Assembly: GCF_010093595.1 (NCBI RefSeq)
Contig: NW_022985437.1
Location: 2,985,801 to 3,049,800, forward strand
Length of the DNA stretch: 64,000 bases
Reading direction: 5' to 3'
Source of the DNA: Mytilinidion resinicola
Lineage: Eukaryota; Ascomycota; Dothideomycetes; Mytilinidiales; Mytilinidiaceae
Positions 45,100 through 56,856 of the stretch are shown here, one piece after another. The notes beneath the pieces were generated by a model, which searched no databases, had not been told where the DNA came from, and saw only the letters and a program-made list of their open reading frames with translations. Numbering within the stretch: position 1 is the first letter of the stretch; each line of letters begins with the position of its first letter. The position numbers and the translations under genes were made by a program.

Positions 45100-47360
45100 C
45101 ACTTACTTCTCAGTCATACGAAGAATCCACCCAATAGATCGCCGCGATGATTGAGATTCTACGGTCGTTGTTTCCAAGGATGACTCTTACTCTATGCCAT
45201 TCACACTAAAGGTAGCCGATACAGCAGACGGCCCGATTCCTATGCCACCCATAGGCTGGACGAGGAGACGTTAGCTCGGGTTTTAGAAGAGGAAGTCAGT
45301 AATGGGAGGCTCTTCCATCCTTAGGAGGCGGCTCTCACAGTCCGCAGCCTGAATCGTTCCGCTATCGCCTTACGATGCCGCCCATCTTTCCCCTGGAGAT
45401 CATGTTAGCTGAGTTCAAAATCCTATGGGTACGTAAAAGTGGTCTGATGGAGTTCCTCATATCGGCAAAATGTTTGTCCTCAGGAGTTAAGACCATGCAT
45501 AATTGAAAAGCACGATCACTCGGACTAATAAATATAGAATCACAGGAAACGTCAAAGCAGCGAGGGAATGGAGCTGAAACTTACTTTTCCGCTCTGATTC
45601 CCCGCGGGCCGGTGTCGTTGAGGGCTCGCCGCGACATGGGAAAATCGATGTCCGTCAGCCTCATCATAATCCTGCGCAAGATATCGCCGAAGCGCTCGAC
45701 GAAGTTCCTGCAAATTCGCGGTCCTATCATCATGTTGGGGTCAGCTTGATTCAGAAAGAGGTGTTTGCCAAAATGAACGAAAAAGAGCAATCAGACGGTA
45801 TAGGGGATGGTTCTCAACATAGAAGATTCTGTATCAAACTGTGTGTTGTTTTCGTGGTGTCATCATTAGAAGCAAGAAAAGAACAAAAAAAAAAGGAGCT
45901 GACCTTTTGATACCGTAGCTTTGCTTCCCATAAAACGCTTAACAAAAAGATCTGCGCTCGACGTTATCACTTCGCGGTCCTGGATTGATGAACAAAACTC
46001 AGCTTGGCCTCAAACGGCATCAGAAAGCCACCGAACAGTCGTTCTCTTTGTTCTATGAGGAAGTCTCAACATGGGATCTTTCGAGAGCGCGGTCCCTGCA
46101 ACTATCATGGTACCTACAGCCGGAATGTCAGTTGCCCAGACTCCATGCAGCTTAAAGCAGAAAGGGGTTTAACATGCCTCATTACATGGTTCGGATATAA
46201 TCCGTTCCGACACTTTGGGAAAAGGTGCCAAAAAGACCGAATATCATCATTAGCGGCGCACAAAGCCTCTAGGAGAGCCATACCGTAGTTTGAGAAGTCC
46301 AGCTCCGCCAAAAAGACCAATGATCCAAGGCATCTCCGTGGGATGTGGTATAATATCTCTTTCTCTTTGGAGATCGTTGCCCTTCTTGGGAAGGAGTTCT
46401 GATAAATCTAACGTGACCCTAGATTGATCATGAGATGTCCGCTTGGTATATCAGAGATATGAGTGCCAAAATGGAATGCGGGATCTTCTTCATAGTAAGT
46501 AGGCTTTTGATCTCACCAAGAGTATTTCTGTTCGCGCAAACCTTTTGTAATCATAAAGAGAGAGAGAAAATGGAAGAGAAAATGCTGATCTTACATCTTC
46601 GAACCGGAAAGCGATAAAATGTCGCTGTGAAAGAGGATCCGCTATCTGAATTGGAGATGATGTCAGCCGAATTCAAAATTTTTCCAAAATTCAAAACGAA
46701 GGATCGTGCTAGATCAGAATTTGTCTGTACTGTCTTCAGTGGGAGCACAGCAACTATAGACCTCGGTCTCATAGCTGATAGCCATGTCCCTTAGAAGGTT
46801 ATGTTGGTGCAGGTTTTTTAATCATTCCTAACCATAAACGCACTCGCGAAGCAAACTAGGTTCTTACCATGGTAAATCCGGCCTCTCAAGTTTATCTTCG
46901 TCGGGCAGTGGCCACGGCTACGAAAAAAATGGATTCTCTCGTATTGCTGGTAAGTACAGCGCAGTGTACTTTTGCTCAAGTCTTTTGCCGATGGCGGTAG
47001 AAGCTTCACAGTTCCAGCCTGTTCAAGGAACGTCAGCTTGATTCATGCTGATATGGCAGAGCAAACGCAATGAGGCCTTTCTCTCAGACTTATCCAGGGA
47101 CAGTATCAACAGAAAGTCTCAGCTATAACTGGCGAATGTTAGCACGATATTGGATATCATAAGAAACCAAAAGATAGAGAAAAGAAATAAGGGAGCTGAC
47201 CTTTTCGCTGCCTTTGGACTTTAACGATAGAAGACTATGGTTAGACTCAATCTGAGGTCGTTGTCGATGCTTAGGATATGCGCTTCGCCTCGAGGAAAGA
47301 GACTCCGGTGGCGGTGGCCTGCCTGGTCGTCTCGTCTTCGTCCGCCGACATGAGGGATGG
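45100..47360 (-). repeat. Diverged repeated exon-like units
   Basis: At least three places on the minus strand end a possible exon with AAAAG/GTCAGCTCC or AAAA/GTAAGT (near 47.21, 45.90 and 45.59 kb). TTGGAGATSATGT-type blocks recur near 45.40 and 46.65 kb. The best-preserved first exon starts at an ATG near 47352 (MSADEDETTRQATATGVSFL, EAKRIS, then a stop). They look like decayed copies of one small intron-containing gene. Confidence 0.35.
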
Positions 47361-47399
47361 TTAGCAGACGAGCGGGGGCAAGTCCGAGCTAGGAAACTT

Positions 47400-48450
47400 A
47401 CGGGGCCTAATCACTGTATTGGGGTTGCCCCGTCCCGAGCCACCAAGATGTTACTTCCAGAGACGACGCATGCAACGAAAAGCTCTGTGTGAGGTGTAAT
47501 CGATCGGCAATGAGAAGGATTGGCCGGAAGGCCTCGATCCAGCTGGGTCGGGTACGATGAGGACGAGAAGGAGGAGCTGTCAAGCTTGACGGTGGCAAGG
47601 TGCGAGTGGGAGCTGTCTATTAGCTCCGAGCGCTGGTCCATTGATGTTAGTGTTGGCTAGCGTCTGGTTGGAGAGGACTCGAGATGCTTAGCCACCAAGA
47701 GAGAGAGAGGTGGAGGTGGCCGAAGATGGAGGTGAAGCTCCGAGCTGTAGGAATTTGATGTGTAGCAGTGGCTACCGTCGAGTTTGTCTTCGTCGCTGCA
47801 GGTACTCAGCCTTCATTCGTTCCGACACCTGTGGCGGTACGCAAGCACAAGTCAGCGCAGTCCAACGAGGTAATGTGTACGTAGATGAAGTAAAGCTGGG
47901 TCTTGCTCATATGATGCAAGTGTTAATCTCATCAGATTCAAAGCCGATCGAACTGCCGGAATGCAGTTGGTCGTACTAAGACCTTGGAGTAACATTTGTA
48001 ATCATCGCAATGGAGAGAAAAGAGTAACAGTAAAGAAGACCTACCACAACATCGAAGTTACCCGGTCCTGACCCACCTACCGTAGTAGCCAGGACCCTGG
48101 ATTATGAACCAAGATGCCCAACCCCGAGGCACTGACATACGTCCTCCCGATAACGATAAATGGCGCAGAAGTATCTGTGTGCGGTGTCCTAGTTCGGTAA
48201 TGAGAAGGATTGGCTGGATGGCATCGACTTGGCTGTGCTGGGTGCGATGAGAGATAGAAGAAGTGGCTATCAAGCTTGATGTTCGCATAGTGTGGGTGGG
48301 CGCTGCTTACCTTGCTACGTGTCTTGGTCCATTCATACTGGAGCATGTTGGTGACTCGGTGGGGAGAACTCGTGATGCTTCGTCACAAAACCATGAAGAG
48401 ACGGAGAGGGCCGAGGACAGCGGAGTGGCGACTCTCGCTCATTTTACCGA
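47400..48450 (-). repeat. Direct duplication of about 330 bp upstream of MAT1-1-1
   Basis: Blocks 47.41-47.73 and 48.09-48.44 kb align in the same order: TVKLDSSSFSSSSYPTQ, PANPSHCRSITPHTELF against NIKLDSHFFYLSSHPAQ, PANPSHYRTRTPHTDTS on the minus strand, then a GGTGACTCG/GGAGAGGACTC region. The frames do not have a start and are Ser/Thr/Pro-rich. Confidence 0.5.
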
Positions 48451-48792
48451 CCGGCGAAGTCGAACCCGTGGCTCAAGTCAGGAGTGGAAACCATCCGAGT
48501 TGCGGCGGTGAAGCGGTTTTCTGCTCGGGGGCTGGGAGGTGCGAGAGTACTTAACTTGCCGTTGCCCGAGTGACTGTCGTCCTCAAACCCTCGACCGAAC
48601 AACAACCTCACCCGACTGCTTCCACTCTCCTGCTTCCACCCTCCGAGTTGGCTCATCAATCTCGTAGCACCCGAATATAGGTAAGGTGGTCTGTTCACCT
48701 AGATCCTCGCTTCTGCTAACCTACCAGTAGCCGTTCTTTGTCTTTGTTTTACGCCGAGACATCGACTGAAGTTTCTTTGTTGTCTTGCACCA

Positions 48793-50034
48793 ATGAGCCA
48801 CCTCGCTGTCTGGAACATGTTTTACGACGCTGTCGCCCGTGGACAGGTCTCCACTGCAGACCGCTTCTTCGAGTGGTTTACCGGACTCTCGTCTGAGGAG
48901 CTTGAACTGCTCTTCAGCATCCATCGGGAGGACATGCCCAACCGACCAGGAGGTATGCAGTACATCCTGGACGCTCCTCAAGTTCCCGACCCGGTCACTG
49001 CCCGCGCAACCCTGCCAGCGCCCATCCCGCCGCCGATGATCCCAGGCTACAAGCCTAGGAAGGCGTTGAACGCCTACATCGCCAGCCGAAGTGAGTTTCC
49101 TTATGTCGCACTGTTGAGACATCCACTAACAATAACAGCCTGGTTTTTACGCTGCCCTGAGCTCGCTCATCTGCAGATGAAGACTGCTTCCGGACTCATC
49201 GCGGTTCTGTGGATGGAGAGCTTCGAGCGCGCTTTGTGGGCTCTCATTGCGAATGCTTGGTCCGAGCTGCGCGACAAGTATGGCAAGGACGCAGTTCCGC
49301 TAAAAGGCTTCCTGACAATTGCGTGCCCTCTCTTGGGAATCACATCGCCGGACAAATATTTCGCTAAGTTTGGATGGTCGCTCGTCTACGATCCCGAGGG
49401 CAAACCCATGCTCGCACGGACGAGCGTCCCCACTCGCGAGTCTTTCGGCCCGAAGGCTTTCACAACAACATACTCTGCGAAAGACTTAGTCAAACACTGT
49501 CACGACATCGGGTTCGTCCCAGACCTCATCGCACCCAGAAATCAGAAGCGCGCAGCTACACCTCGCCAAGAGTTCACCATGGTAGCCCAATCCAATGAGA
49601 CGATGGCTACACCTGGCCAAGAGTTCACCATGGTAGCCCAACCCAATGAGACGATGTCCACTACGACCTCGGACCTGAAGCGGAAAGCCGATGACGATGA
49701 GAACACTTCCGATAAGCGACTGAAGACAGGCCTTGAAGTCACTGAGGAAGACCTAGATGCTTTCATAGCATCTCTAAGCCCGGCTACGACTCCCGCTCGC
49801 ATTGAGGTACCCAAATTGAACCGCCAAATCCGAGCTGAGGCAAACACCCGCGCCGCCTGGGCTGCTCCATACTTCGCTGCCATGTTCGGACCAGACTCTC
49901 AGATCATTCCTGCCGATATCGACGATGATCAGGAAGAGCTAGCAGAGATGTTTCCCTGGGACATGACGGACGTGCCCAGCATTGAAGCCAGCGAGCTCGC
50001 ATGGGATAGCGACGAGGTCTACTGGGACGCTTAA
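48793..50034 (+). CDS. MAT1-1-1: Mating-type alpha-box transcription factor MAT1-1-1
   Basis: Exons 48793-49090 and 49139-50034 give a protein of 397 residues. The intron (48 bases, GTGAGT, branch CACTAACA, CAG) splits the alpha box after NAYIASR, the classical alpha-box intron site in Pezizomycotina; its length is a multiple of three and has no stop. The alpha box runs from about residue 86 to 200: KPRKALNAYIASR, LQMKTASGLIAVLWMESFER, ALWALIANAWSELRDKYGKD, VPLKGFLTIACPLLGITSPD, KYFAKFGWSLVYD. Behind it are a 17-residue tandem repeat (QEFTMVAQSNETM), a nuclear-localisation-like KRKADDDENTSDKRLK and an acidic C-terminus. By family knowledge it activates alpha-type mating genes in the nucleus. 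The frame is clean, so it may be functional. Confidence 0.88.
   Translation: MSHLAVWNMFYDAVARGQVSTADRFFEWFTGLSSEELELLFSIHREDMPNRPGGMQYILDAPQVPDPVTARATLPAPIPPPMIPGYKPRKALNAYIASRSEFPYVALLRHPLTITAWFLRCPELAHLQMKTASGLIAVLWMESFERALWALIANAWSELRDKYGKDAVPLKGFLTIACPLLGITSPDKYFAKFGWSLVYDPEGKPMLARTSVPTRESFGPKAFTTTYSAKDLVKHCHDIGFVPDLIAPRNQKRAATPRQEFTMVAQSNETMATPGQEFTMVAQPNETMSTTTSDLKRKADDDENTSDKRLKTGLEVTEEDLDAFIASLSPATTPARIEVPKLNRQIRAEANTRAAWAAPYFAAMFGPDSQIIPADIDDDQEELAEMFPWDMTDVPSIEASELAWDSDEVYWDA
49555..49656 (+). repeat. 51-bp tandem duplication inside MAT1-1-1
   Basis: Two units of 51 bases (49555-49605, 49606-49656) differ at only two positions and encode ATPRQEFTMVAQSNETM and ATPGQEFTMVAQPNETM. They keep the frame. 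Confidence 0.9.
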
Positions 50035-50479
50035 GCAGTGGTAAACCTGATCGTCTTTCCTGTAAGCTCGCTCCAACGTCCAAGAAGCCCACAACAGCCG
50101 CTAACAAGACACAGTCTTACGAGCATTACGACAATCGGCTGAACGCTTATGACTATGCAACGGCTGCTCAGACCACTGGGCAAGAGGTGTTCTTGGATCG
50201 TAACGACATGAGAGGAACGACAGCGGGTTTGCTGCAGCTTTGGTTATTCAACCACGGTTGCCACGATTCGACTTTTGGCTTTGAGAGACTTCTGCACCTT
50301 GTACGGACCACGAGAGAAAACTGCTTTTGCATCTGCTTTTTGCATCACCCATTGGCGGCTAATTGGGAGTCAACGACGACGAGACTCAATTCCCTTTTTC
50401 CTTTTGTTCTGTGGTTTTTCTACCCCCAGAGTTGGACTTGCATCGGAGCCGGAAGAGAAGTTCAACGAGCTTTCCGACG

Positions 50480-50707
50480 ATGAATTTCTTTTCTCTCTAT
50501 CACTGGCGAGCATGCTGGTATTGGACGGGGTGGACGGGCCCTTGGGAGTCTACTCAGGCTTTCCAGACTCGGTATGCGGTTTCCTTTCTTGCAATGGGTC
50601 TGTCTTTGGAGGAACGGTTGAAAATCGGCGAGTATCTTGTCTTGATGCTAGGACTGCTAGGGATTCTTTTTGAGTCTCAAGCGGACTTGGATTACTTCAG
50701 GACTTGA
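50480..50707 (+). other. Possible small tail-anchored protein, uncertain
   Basis: A frame with ATG near 50480 (MNFFSLYHWRACWYWTGWTG) ends in SLEERLKIGEYLVLMLGLLG, ILFESQADLDYFRT. One hydrophobic helix close to the C-terminus. Two other frames overlap it, so it may just be the 3' flank of MAT1-1-1. Confidence 0.25.
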
Positions 50708-53348
50708 TGAGCTCGACCGGAACGGGGTATTGCGACAAGTAAATAGAAAAGCCAAAAAAAATAATTCCAAAGCCATAGGCTACAGTATACTTAAATCAAT
50801 GGTCCTTGGATGCAGGCGTGAGATGTGACTCCAGATGCTGAATATGACAACCACAACACACCCCAGGAAGCCAATGCACATGATGAGCATCTACTGCATG
50901 ATATAGAGAAGCGATGTGCTGAATTTGGCGATGCCAGCCCAAGCTTTGATGGTGTTGTGGTGTTGTCACAGAAGCGGTCGAGACAGCCCTCCCCTCCCGG
51001 ACCACAACTCAACCACAATAACACAAACAGGTACCCAATAACGCACGAGGAGTTTCCTATAGGTCCATACAACTAGCTCGTATGCGTAGTTCGTCGATAG
51101 CTTGTTGATAATGCCGTGGCTGAGCCAACTTCCGGGCGCGGGGAGCCTCGTTTCGGGAACCGTGAAGCGTCGGAGGCTATATTTCCAGCAATTCGCGTCT
51201 CCCTCTTACGAAACTTGCTGGGGAGGATCCCATAGGTGTAACCATCCTCAGAGTACACTTCATTAGGCTGTGCGGGCAATAGTGCCAAATCTCGCCCAGG
51301 GAACGGGACCAAGGGGCGCCAGGCGTCGACGGCATAGAAAGTAAGTCAAAATTAGCCCAATCCTAGCCATATCGCACACATAGATGCTCCCAGCCACCCA
51401 TAAGTGTTCTGAATAGGTATCGGTACAGCCAGGCCCTTTGGTCGAAGTATGGCATCCACTCCCTATTCACCCCAGGGGTGTCTCGCGGTGACTAGGGATG
51501 CTCGTGCAATTCGAAGTCTCCCGAGCACTCGAGTATTTTTCCAGGCATCCCTGATGCTCCCTCAAGCACCTCCAAGCAAGACTTCCATATGCAACCGGCC
51601 AAAATTTGAATGTTTGGTATGATGAGCAATGTTAATCCATACTGATACGCCATACGGCGGTGTTGTCATTTCTACTTCTGACACTAGGAGTTTTCTTTCT
51701 TCCGCACTGCCTATTCTTCTGGAAATCTAGCACACTGACGTCTCTCCAAGCAGGTATCGCCGTCAGTGACCGTGACACCAAGTCGACAAGATTTCCTGCG
51801 GCTGTAGCATCCACAGCGTCCGTCACGGCAGCGTCCTTAGCCCGGCACGCTGTACGCTCCACGTCATGTAGTAGAGCCGATTCAGACCTCATCGGCCGCC
51901 ACCTCTTCATATTCGTTCCGTGCTCGGATTCTTGGATCGTCAATAACATGGTAAGTCGACAACGGATGGGTTCGAGAATCGGACTAACACGATGACAGCA
52001 CCGTAGGCCATGGCAATGCGGTCTGCAGTCAACGATATGTCACCGCTGCGCAGGGCATTCGGAGAAGCTGGCGAACTGCGAGCAATTTGGCGCAGGTGAA
52101 TGAAGAGGAGACTGCGAGGTGTAGCTGCGCACGGATGTGCTCGAAACTGCCCCTCTTGAGGCGTGACGGGGCCCAATCGATCACGTGCCGCGCAGAAGTC
52201 GTATCAGTCTGTGAAGGCGGCTGGCTGAGGTGAGGAGGAATATGAGGGCGGACTTGCAGAAGACGTCATATGCCCTGCGCGCGTGGGGCGTTGATATGGA
52301 AACATACCCCGTGGCCCGCCTCATATCTAGTAGCCTCACGTAAAGAGTGTGCATCACGATTAGGATGTGTTCCTTCATCTGGCGCTATCCAACTTTTGGC
52401 CATCAGTTCGCCAGTGAGTCTTACAAAGTGGGAAGGACAATTCATCTTCATGGCCATGGTCCAAGAATACAGAGGCTGAGAGATCGAGGGAGGTAGTGGA
52501 GAGTTACATAGAGGAAAGCTGCTAAATCAATGAAGTGGGCCTATTGATATTAGTAAACCTGAAGCAAGATCCGGGTCTCGTCGAGTGGTCTTCGCGCTGT
52601 GTTGGGCTTTTAGTGGACGTCGTGATGTGGAACTATTCGCAACATTGCTATTTTTCGCGTTCATAGTTCATATTTTTTGTACTTTGACGAGTGGGTAGAA
52701 CTGTTGAGGTACCCCAGGCCACATAAAGTTTGACTATGGTCTGCTCCCACCCAGTATCCGCATAAATTGACTATGGCTTTGTGATTGCATTGTCAATCCT
52801 AGTCTTACCTGAGCCCTAACACTCTGTGCGCTCGAGATTTTGTCCCATTGTTAGCTTTCGTTAGGAACCCCTTTCATTAAATTTTGTGCTTTTCTCCGTC
52901 CAGATATCTTCACCAAACATTAGTTGCAGCATGCCTCAAGGGTTACGGTGGCATTTCTCACCACAATCTACCCACACTATTTAAAGTGAAGTCAGAAGTT
53001 TATACTATGAGACGACACAATTTTGCACCCCCGCGTGCCTTACCGTGGTGCCTTCTCGATAGACTGCTCACACCCCATTGCCAGCCCTTAGACTGAAAAT
53101 ACAATCGCTGTATCGTCACTATCACAAGCGGGTAGAGGAGAGAGTGGATCCAGATCCTATGGCTTATACATTATTGAGACAAGCACTGACGATCACCATT
53201 TATAAGTAGTTATCATTTGGCAAAAATACAACAAACATAAGAAAGAGAAGGGATCTGAATCCAGGACCACGCCATCACCAGAGTACCTCCCGGAAGAACG
53301 CTGTGTGCTATCAAGAATGCCACGAGGAACGAAAAGCTCACAAACTCA
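50708..53348. other. Gene-poor flank of MAT with exon-like fragments
   Basis: Possible fragments: plus 50825-51076 (HDIEKRCAEFGDASPSFDGV); minus 51073-51312 (PFPGRDLALLPAQPNEVYSE, DGYTYGILPSKFRKRETRIA); plus 51.66-52.23 kb with a good intron (51950-51999, GTAAGT, ACTAACA, CAG). None has a recognised domain. No SLA2 or APN2 motif is visible. Confidence 0.35.
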
Positions 53349-54330
53349 TTAGGCGTTGAAATTTCGGAGCTTCTGGTTCTTCTGTAGAGCCTGCCGAGCC
53401 TCAACGAGATTCGCTTGCGCCTCAGCGACCTTCGCTTCCATGCGAGCAATTCGCTCATTGTCGGCTTGCATATCCGCATCCAGGAAAACGTTGAGAGCTT
53501 CGTTGACCTGTTCATCGAAATAGACGCGCAGCTCCTCCGTCTGCCTCTTGCGAACTTCCACAGTCAGCTTTCCCCCACTAGCAGCTAGTTTACGGCATTT
53601 TGGGCGATTGTTCTCGTGCTCTTCAAAGGCGTCGTCCCAGTCAGCGCGGAACGTCACTTTCGTCCGCCGCTCACTATTGTCTCGCGCCACCTTGAGGTCT
53701 CGGAAGAGGAGAACGGTCTCCTTGCTCTTCACGATGCGCTGGATGAATCGACGCTGGTGGTCGGAGAAAGCGTCGGGGTTCCAATTGTCATTCTTCGGAA
53801 CCTTTGAGGGAAGAATGACTAGTTCGCGGAGGAGCGGAATATTTGCAAGCATGCTCCGGAGCTCTGCAACGAGGTAGGACTCCAACTTCCGGAACCCAAT
53901 GAATCGGAGATTCTTCTTAAGCTGGCGTTCCTGGGAGTCTGAATAGTAACCCTCTCTGTTGTAGATGTGAGCCATCTGGTAGATGTCCTTGAACTCGGGG
54001 TTGGTATTTTGAGTGAACGGGGCTAGAGCCTCTTTTCCAAGGTCCGCATCCGTGTCCATCAGTGCTGCCAACGTAGTCCTAGCGCCAGGATTCTTGGGAG
54101 TTTCGCTTATGAGGGGTCTCCGATATCGGTACCATTCGTCCTCGTCGTAGCTGTACTTGATGACAGCTCCACCTCCAAGTTCGCTGTAGACCATATTTCG
54201 CAACTCTCCGGGAAGATCTTTGAAACCGAGTGGTTTCGCTACCTGGTGACTTTATTCGTATATCGAATGAAGGACAACTTGTTTGGGAAGAATGTTAACG
54301 AACCGGTTGATTGTCGTTGGGGGACTGCAT
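53349..54330 (-). CDS. F-box-like protein, MAT-side family member A
   Basis: Exon 1 is 54330-54304 (MQSPNDNQP). The intron is 54303-54243 (GTTCGT donor, CACCAG acceptor). Exon 2 is 54242-53349. The product has 324 residues. It begins VAKPLGFKDLPGELRNMVYS, an F-box-like first helix, then PLISETPKNPG, YLVAELRSMLANIPLLRELV, NPDAFSDHQRRFIQRIVKS and FRADWDDAFEEHENNRPKCR. A C-terminal coiled coil follows (RIARMEAKVAEAQANLVEAR). A TATA-like CTATATAAG stands about 190 bases upstream (54522-54530). Paralogues B and C lie 3-8 kb away in the same orientation. An SCF adaptor role is inferred only. Confidence 0.65.
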
Positions 54331-54521
54331 ATTTGAAGCAGACTGGGTGGCAGAGCCAGAAGTCAAGTTGCAGGGGTGGTGAATGCCGATGACACTTGGG
54401 AGGCGTGGATGTCCAGGACAGATGTGAGAGCAGGAGGGGTAGGAGGTATGGGTGGTATGGGTGGTGAGGGTGTGGAAGTTGTTTCTGATGAAGTAGAGGC
54501 AGTTATGAGTGGAGTAGTAGA

Positions 54522-54530
54522 CTTATATAG
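54522..54530 (-). promoter_or_regulatory. TATA-like element of gene A
   Basis: CTATATAAG on the minus strand, followed by a CT/CA-rich leader that runs to the ATG at 54330; the type of core promoter seen in filamentous fungi. Confidence 0.4.
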
Positions 54531-55229
54531 GGCGCCTGGTTTGAAATGGCAGCTTTCACTGGGTTCAGATACATGATAGAGCAGGTTTCACGACAACTAT
54601 GCTTGAAGCATCTAGCAAGCGTAGAAAGAGGAGCTTGGTTGGTGGTGAATCATCCAGGAATAGATACTAGAGACTCACGGTCGCGATTTTGGAAGTTGGT
54701 GAATTCGATCTCGACATAAGGCATTAAAGCAATACTCAAATTGGTATGCTTTACCACAGACAACCCGGCCCCGTCGTTGAAGTAGCGCTTCTTACACATC
54801 ATATTGCCACGCATCCAACAATCTTTGGAGGAGAGGCTCATCTCTTCCGAAACAACTCCGATGCTTTGGATGCTATACAACACTAGTCTCTTTCGATTGC
54901 AATTTTTGGATTCTTGATCACGTGCATGACATTCGAGTCCGGAAAGCTGGTATGATCGTCGTTGCCCGAAGCCGACATGGAATCTATACTTGATAGGAAC
55001 AAGGTCCCTCTCCTACTTTGGATCCCCGCGCGTGCTTCGCCAACTCAAGCTTACAGACAAAGAGTCTAGAAGCGCGATCTAGATTCATCTACACAGAACA
55101 AGCGTTCGTGTTTTCCACTGGAAATGTCTACAACCACACCTTTCTTCTCGAACCTGTTTCGGCAGAACTCTCAAGTTATTGCTAAAGTTCTGACAAAACG
55201 TGGAAAGCAGTCAAGTGGTTGGAAAAGTC

Positions 55230-56050
55230 AATTTCCTGATGCGGCTGGTGAATTTGTAGGATTTTGCTCAGACTTCGCTTTCGTCGTTCGTTTACTAGAC
55301 CTTTTCCAGCACGCCGAGTTGCACATCGCCGTCCATGATGGCCCGCCTGAGAATACCGATTACACAATTCGTCTTCTCAACCAGGCTTGCTATCTCTCGA
55401 GCTATAGCCGCCTTCATTTCTTCCATGTACAGCCGTTCCAAGGCCTCGGTCGCTAACTGACTATCGTCGTCGTCTAGCGCTTCGACTCCAAACTTCGCAG
55501 AAAGGACGAGAAGTCTCGAAATTGACAAACGCATCGTCGAAGTCTAGTTCAAAGGCCACCACTGTCTTCTTCTAGTCTTTCATTTTCAGCTTTTCAAGGG
55601 AGATCAGGCCCTGGTCATATCTCGAATAGCCTGCCAGCTGTTTGATGTACGCCTTTTGCGTTCGTTCGGACGCACTTGCTCCATCGAGTCTCTCTTCTTG
55701 CACCTGTTGAGGCATATTGACGGCCGCATGTGCTCGACGCATCACTACGCACCCTCATACCAGGGTGGCTCCGGAAATGCCACCGCACGAAGGTGGTCCC
55801 GAGCTTCCTCTCGCGATGTGCCTTCTGGTTGCTTCAATTTCAGAGTAGTTTGGTCATTGTGTGCGATGGAACCGGCTCGAATATCCCGTTATTGGTGTTC
55901 TCCTCCGTTGCGTCTTGAACAAGTTAGACGTTGAACGGATTGTTCAAGTAGGTGTCGCCCAAGCCGTGCTTTGCGTGCTACTTAACGCAGATGATCTGAT
56001 TGTCAGCGTTTCGCTAGTAGGTCGAGCTTCTCTCCAACTCGTCATGTAGA
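55230..56050 (-). pseudogene. Decayed F-box-like family member between A and B
   Basis: Minus-strand blocks QQVQEERLDGASASERTQKA, YIKQLAGYSRYDQG and VAFELDFDDAFVNFETSRPF equal NPDAFSDHQRRFIQ... and FRADWDDAFEEHENNRP of gene A. The frame then shifts to ATEALERLYMEEMKAAIARE, which equals the helical C-terminus, stopping near 55295. A TAG and at least one frameshift are present. Confidence 0.5.
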
Positions 56051-56856
56051 GGAGAGGGGGCAGGGGCTGCATTCATGTTGTTAGATTATCGGTTCATTCA
56101 AATGGGTCTTATGGAACTAATCTACTCATTTCCTGAGGCTTCATCCTCGTCAGCACCAAAGGGGAAAAGCGAAAGGAGGGCTTCATTGTTATTTGAAGGG
56201 GAGGCTATAGTTGTTAGCACGTTCTAATCAGATGGCTGTATATAGAGCGCCGTGGGCTGACTTTGAGGTGATGCTCGCGCGTATGTGGAGGTTGGCCGAA
56301 TTCACTAAGATCACCTTCAAAAAGCCTTCATCTCAGGGCTTTGCGAGACTCGGCTTGATCGATTATAGTATAGGCGAAACGATAGTGAGAACACGCTACG
56401 CAAACGGTACAGTCCCTCTGTCAGCTTCAAGGATTGGTTGATTCTCATGAATGATTTGCCTGCGAATGCTCACTGGTTCACCAAAGTACAAGGCCCTCAT
56501 TTGAAACTACACCCGGGCTTGGAAGATCTGGCAAGAAAGTGATTAGGCTTGGGAGCATGGTTTAGTCATTGTAGGTAGGTAGCTTTGTAGTCTGTGTGTA
56601 ATCTGACATCTCGCCTGACTCCAATTTCAACCGCCAAATGTGCCCAGAATACCCAATGAAAAGTAGAACCAAGCCTCCGAGAATCAATATCGATGTATCA
56701 GACCCGATTTGAGAATATGCATGTACCCACGCATGACCTGCCTTTTGAAAAGAGAGTAGAGAAAGGTGTTGTGTTTTAAAGGGGACTTGCTTCCGTGCTC
56801 GCCCGAAATGCACCTCTGACCCTTCGACTGTGCTTGCTTCAGCCTTCTAGGAAGAA

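Noticed and set aside
48721..49122. Minus-strand frame opposite MAT1-1-1
   Set aside because: Shadow of the mating-type coding strand.
50187..50707. Second MAT1-1 gene downstream of MAT1-1-1
   Set aside because: Three overlapping frames without splice sites, HMG or PPF-type motifs; kept only as an uncertain small frame.
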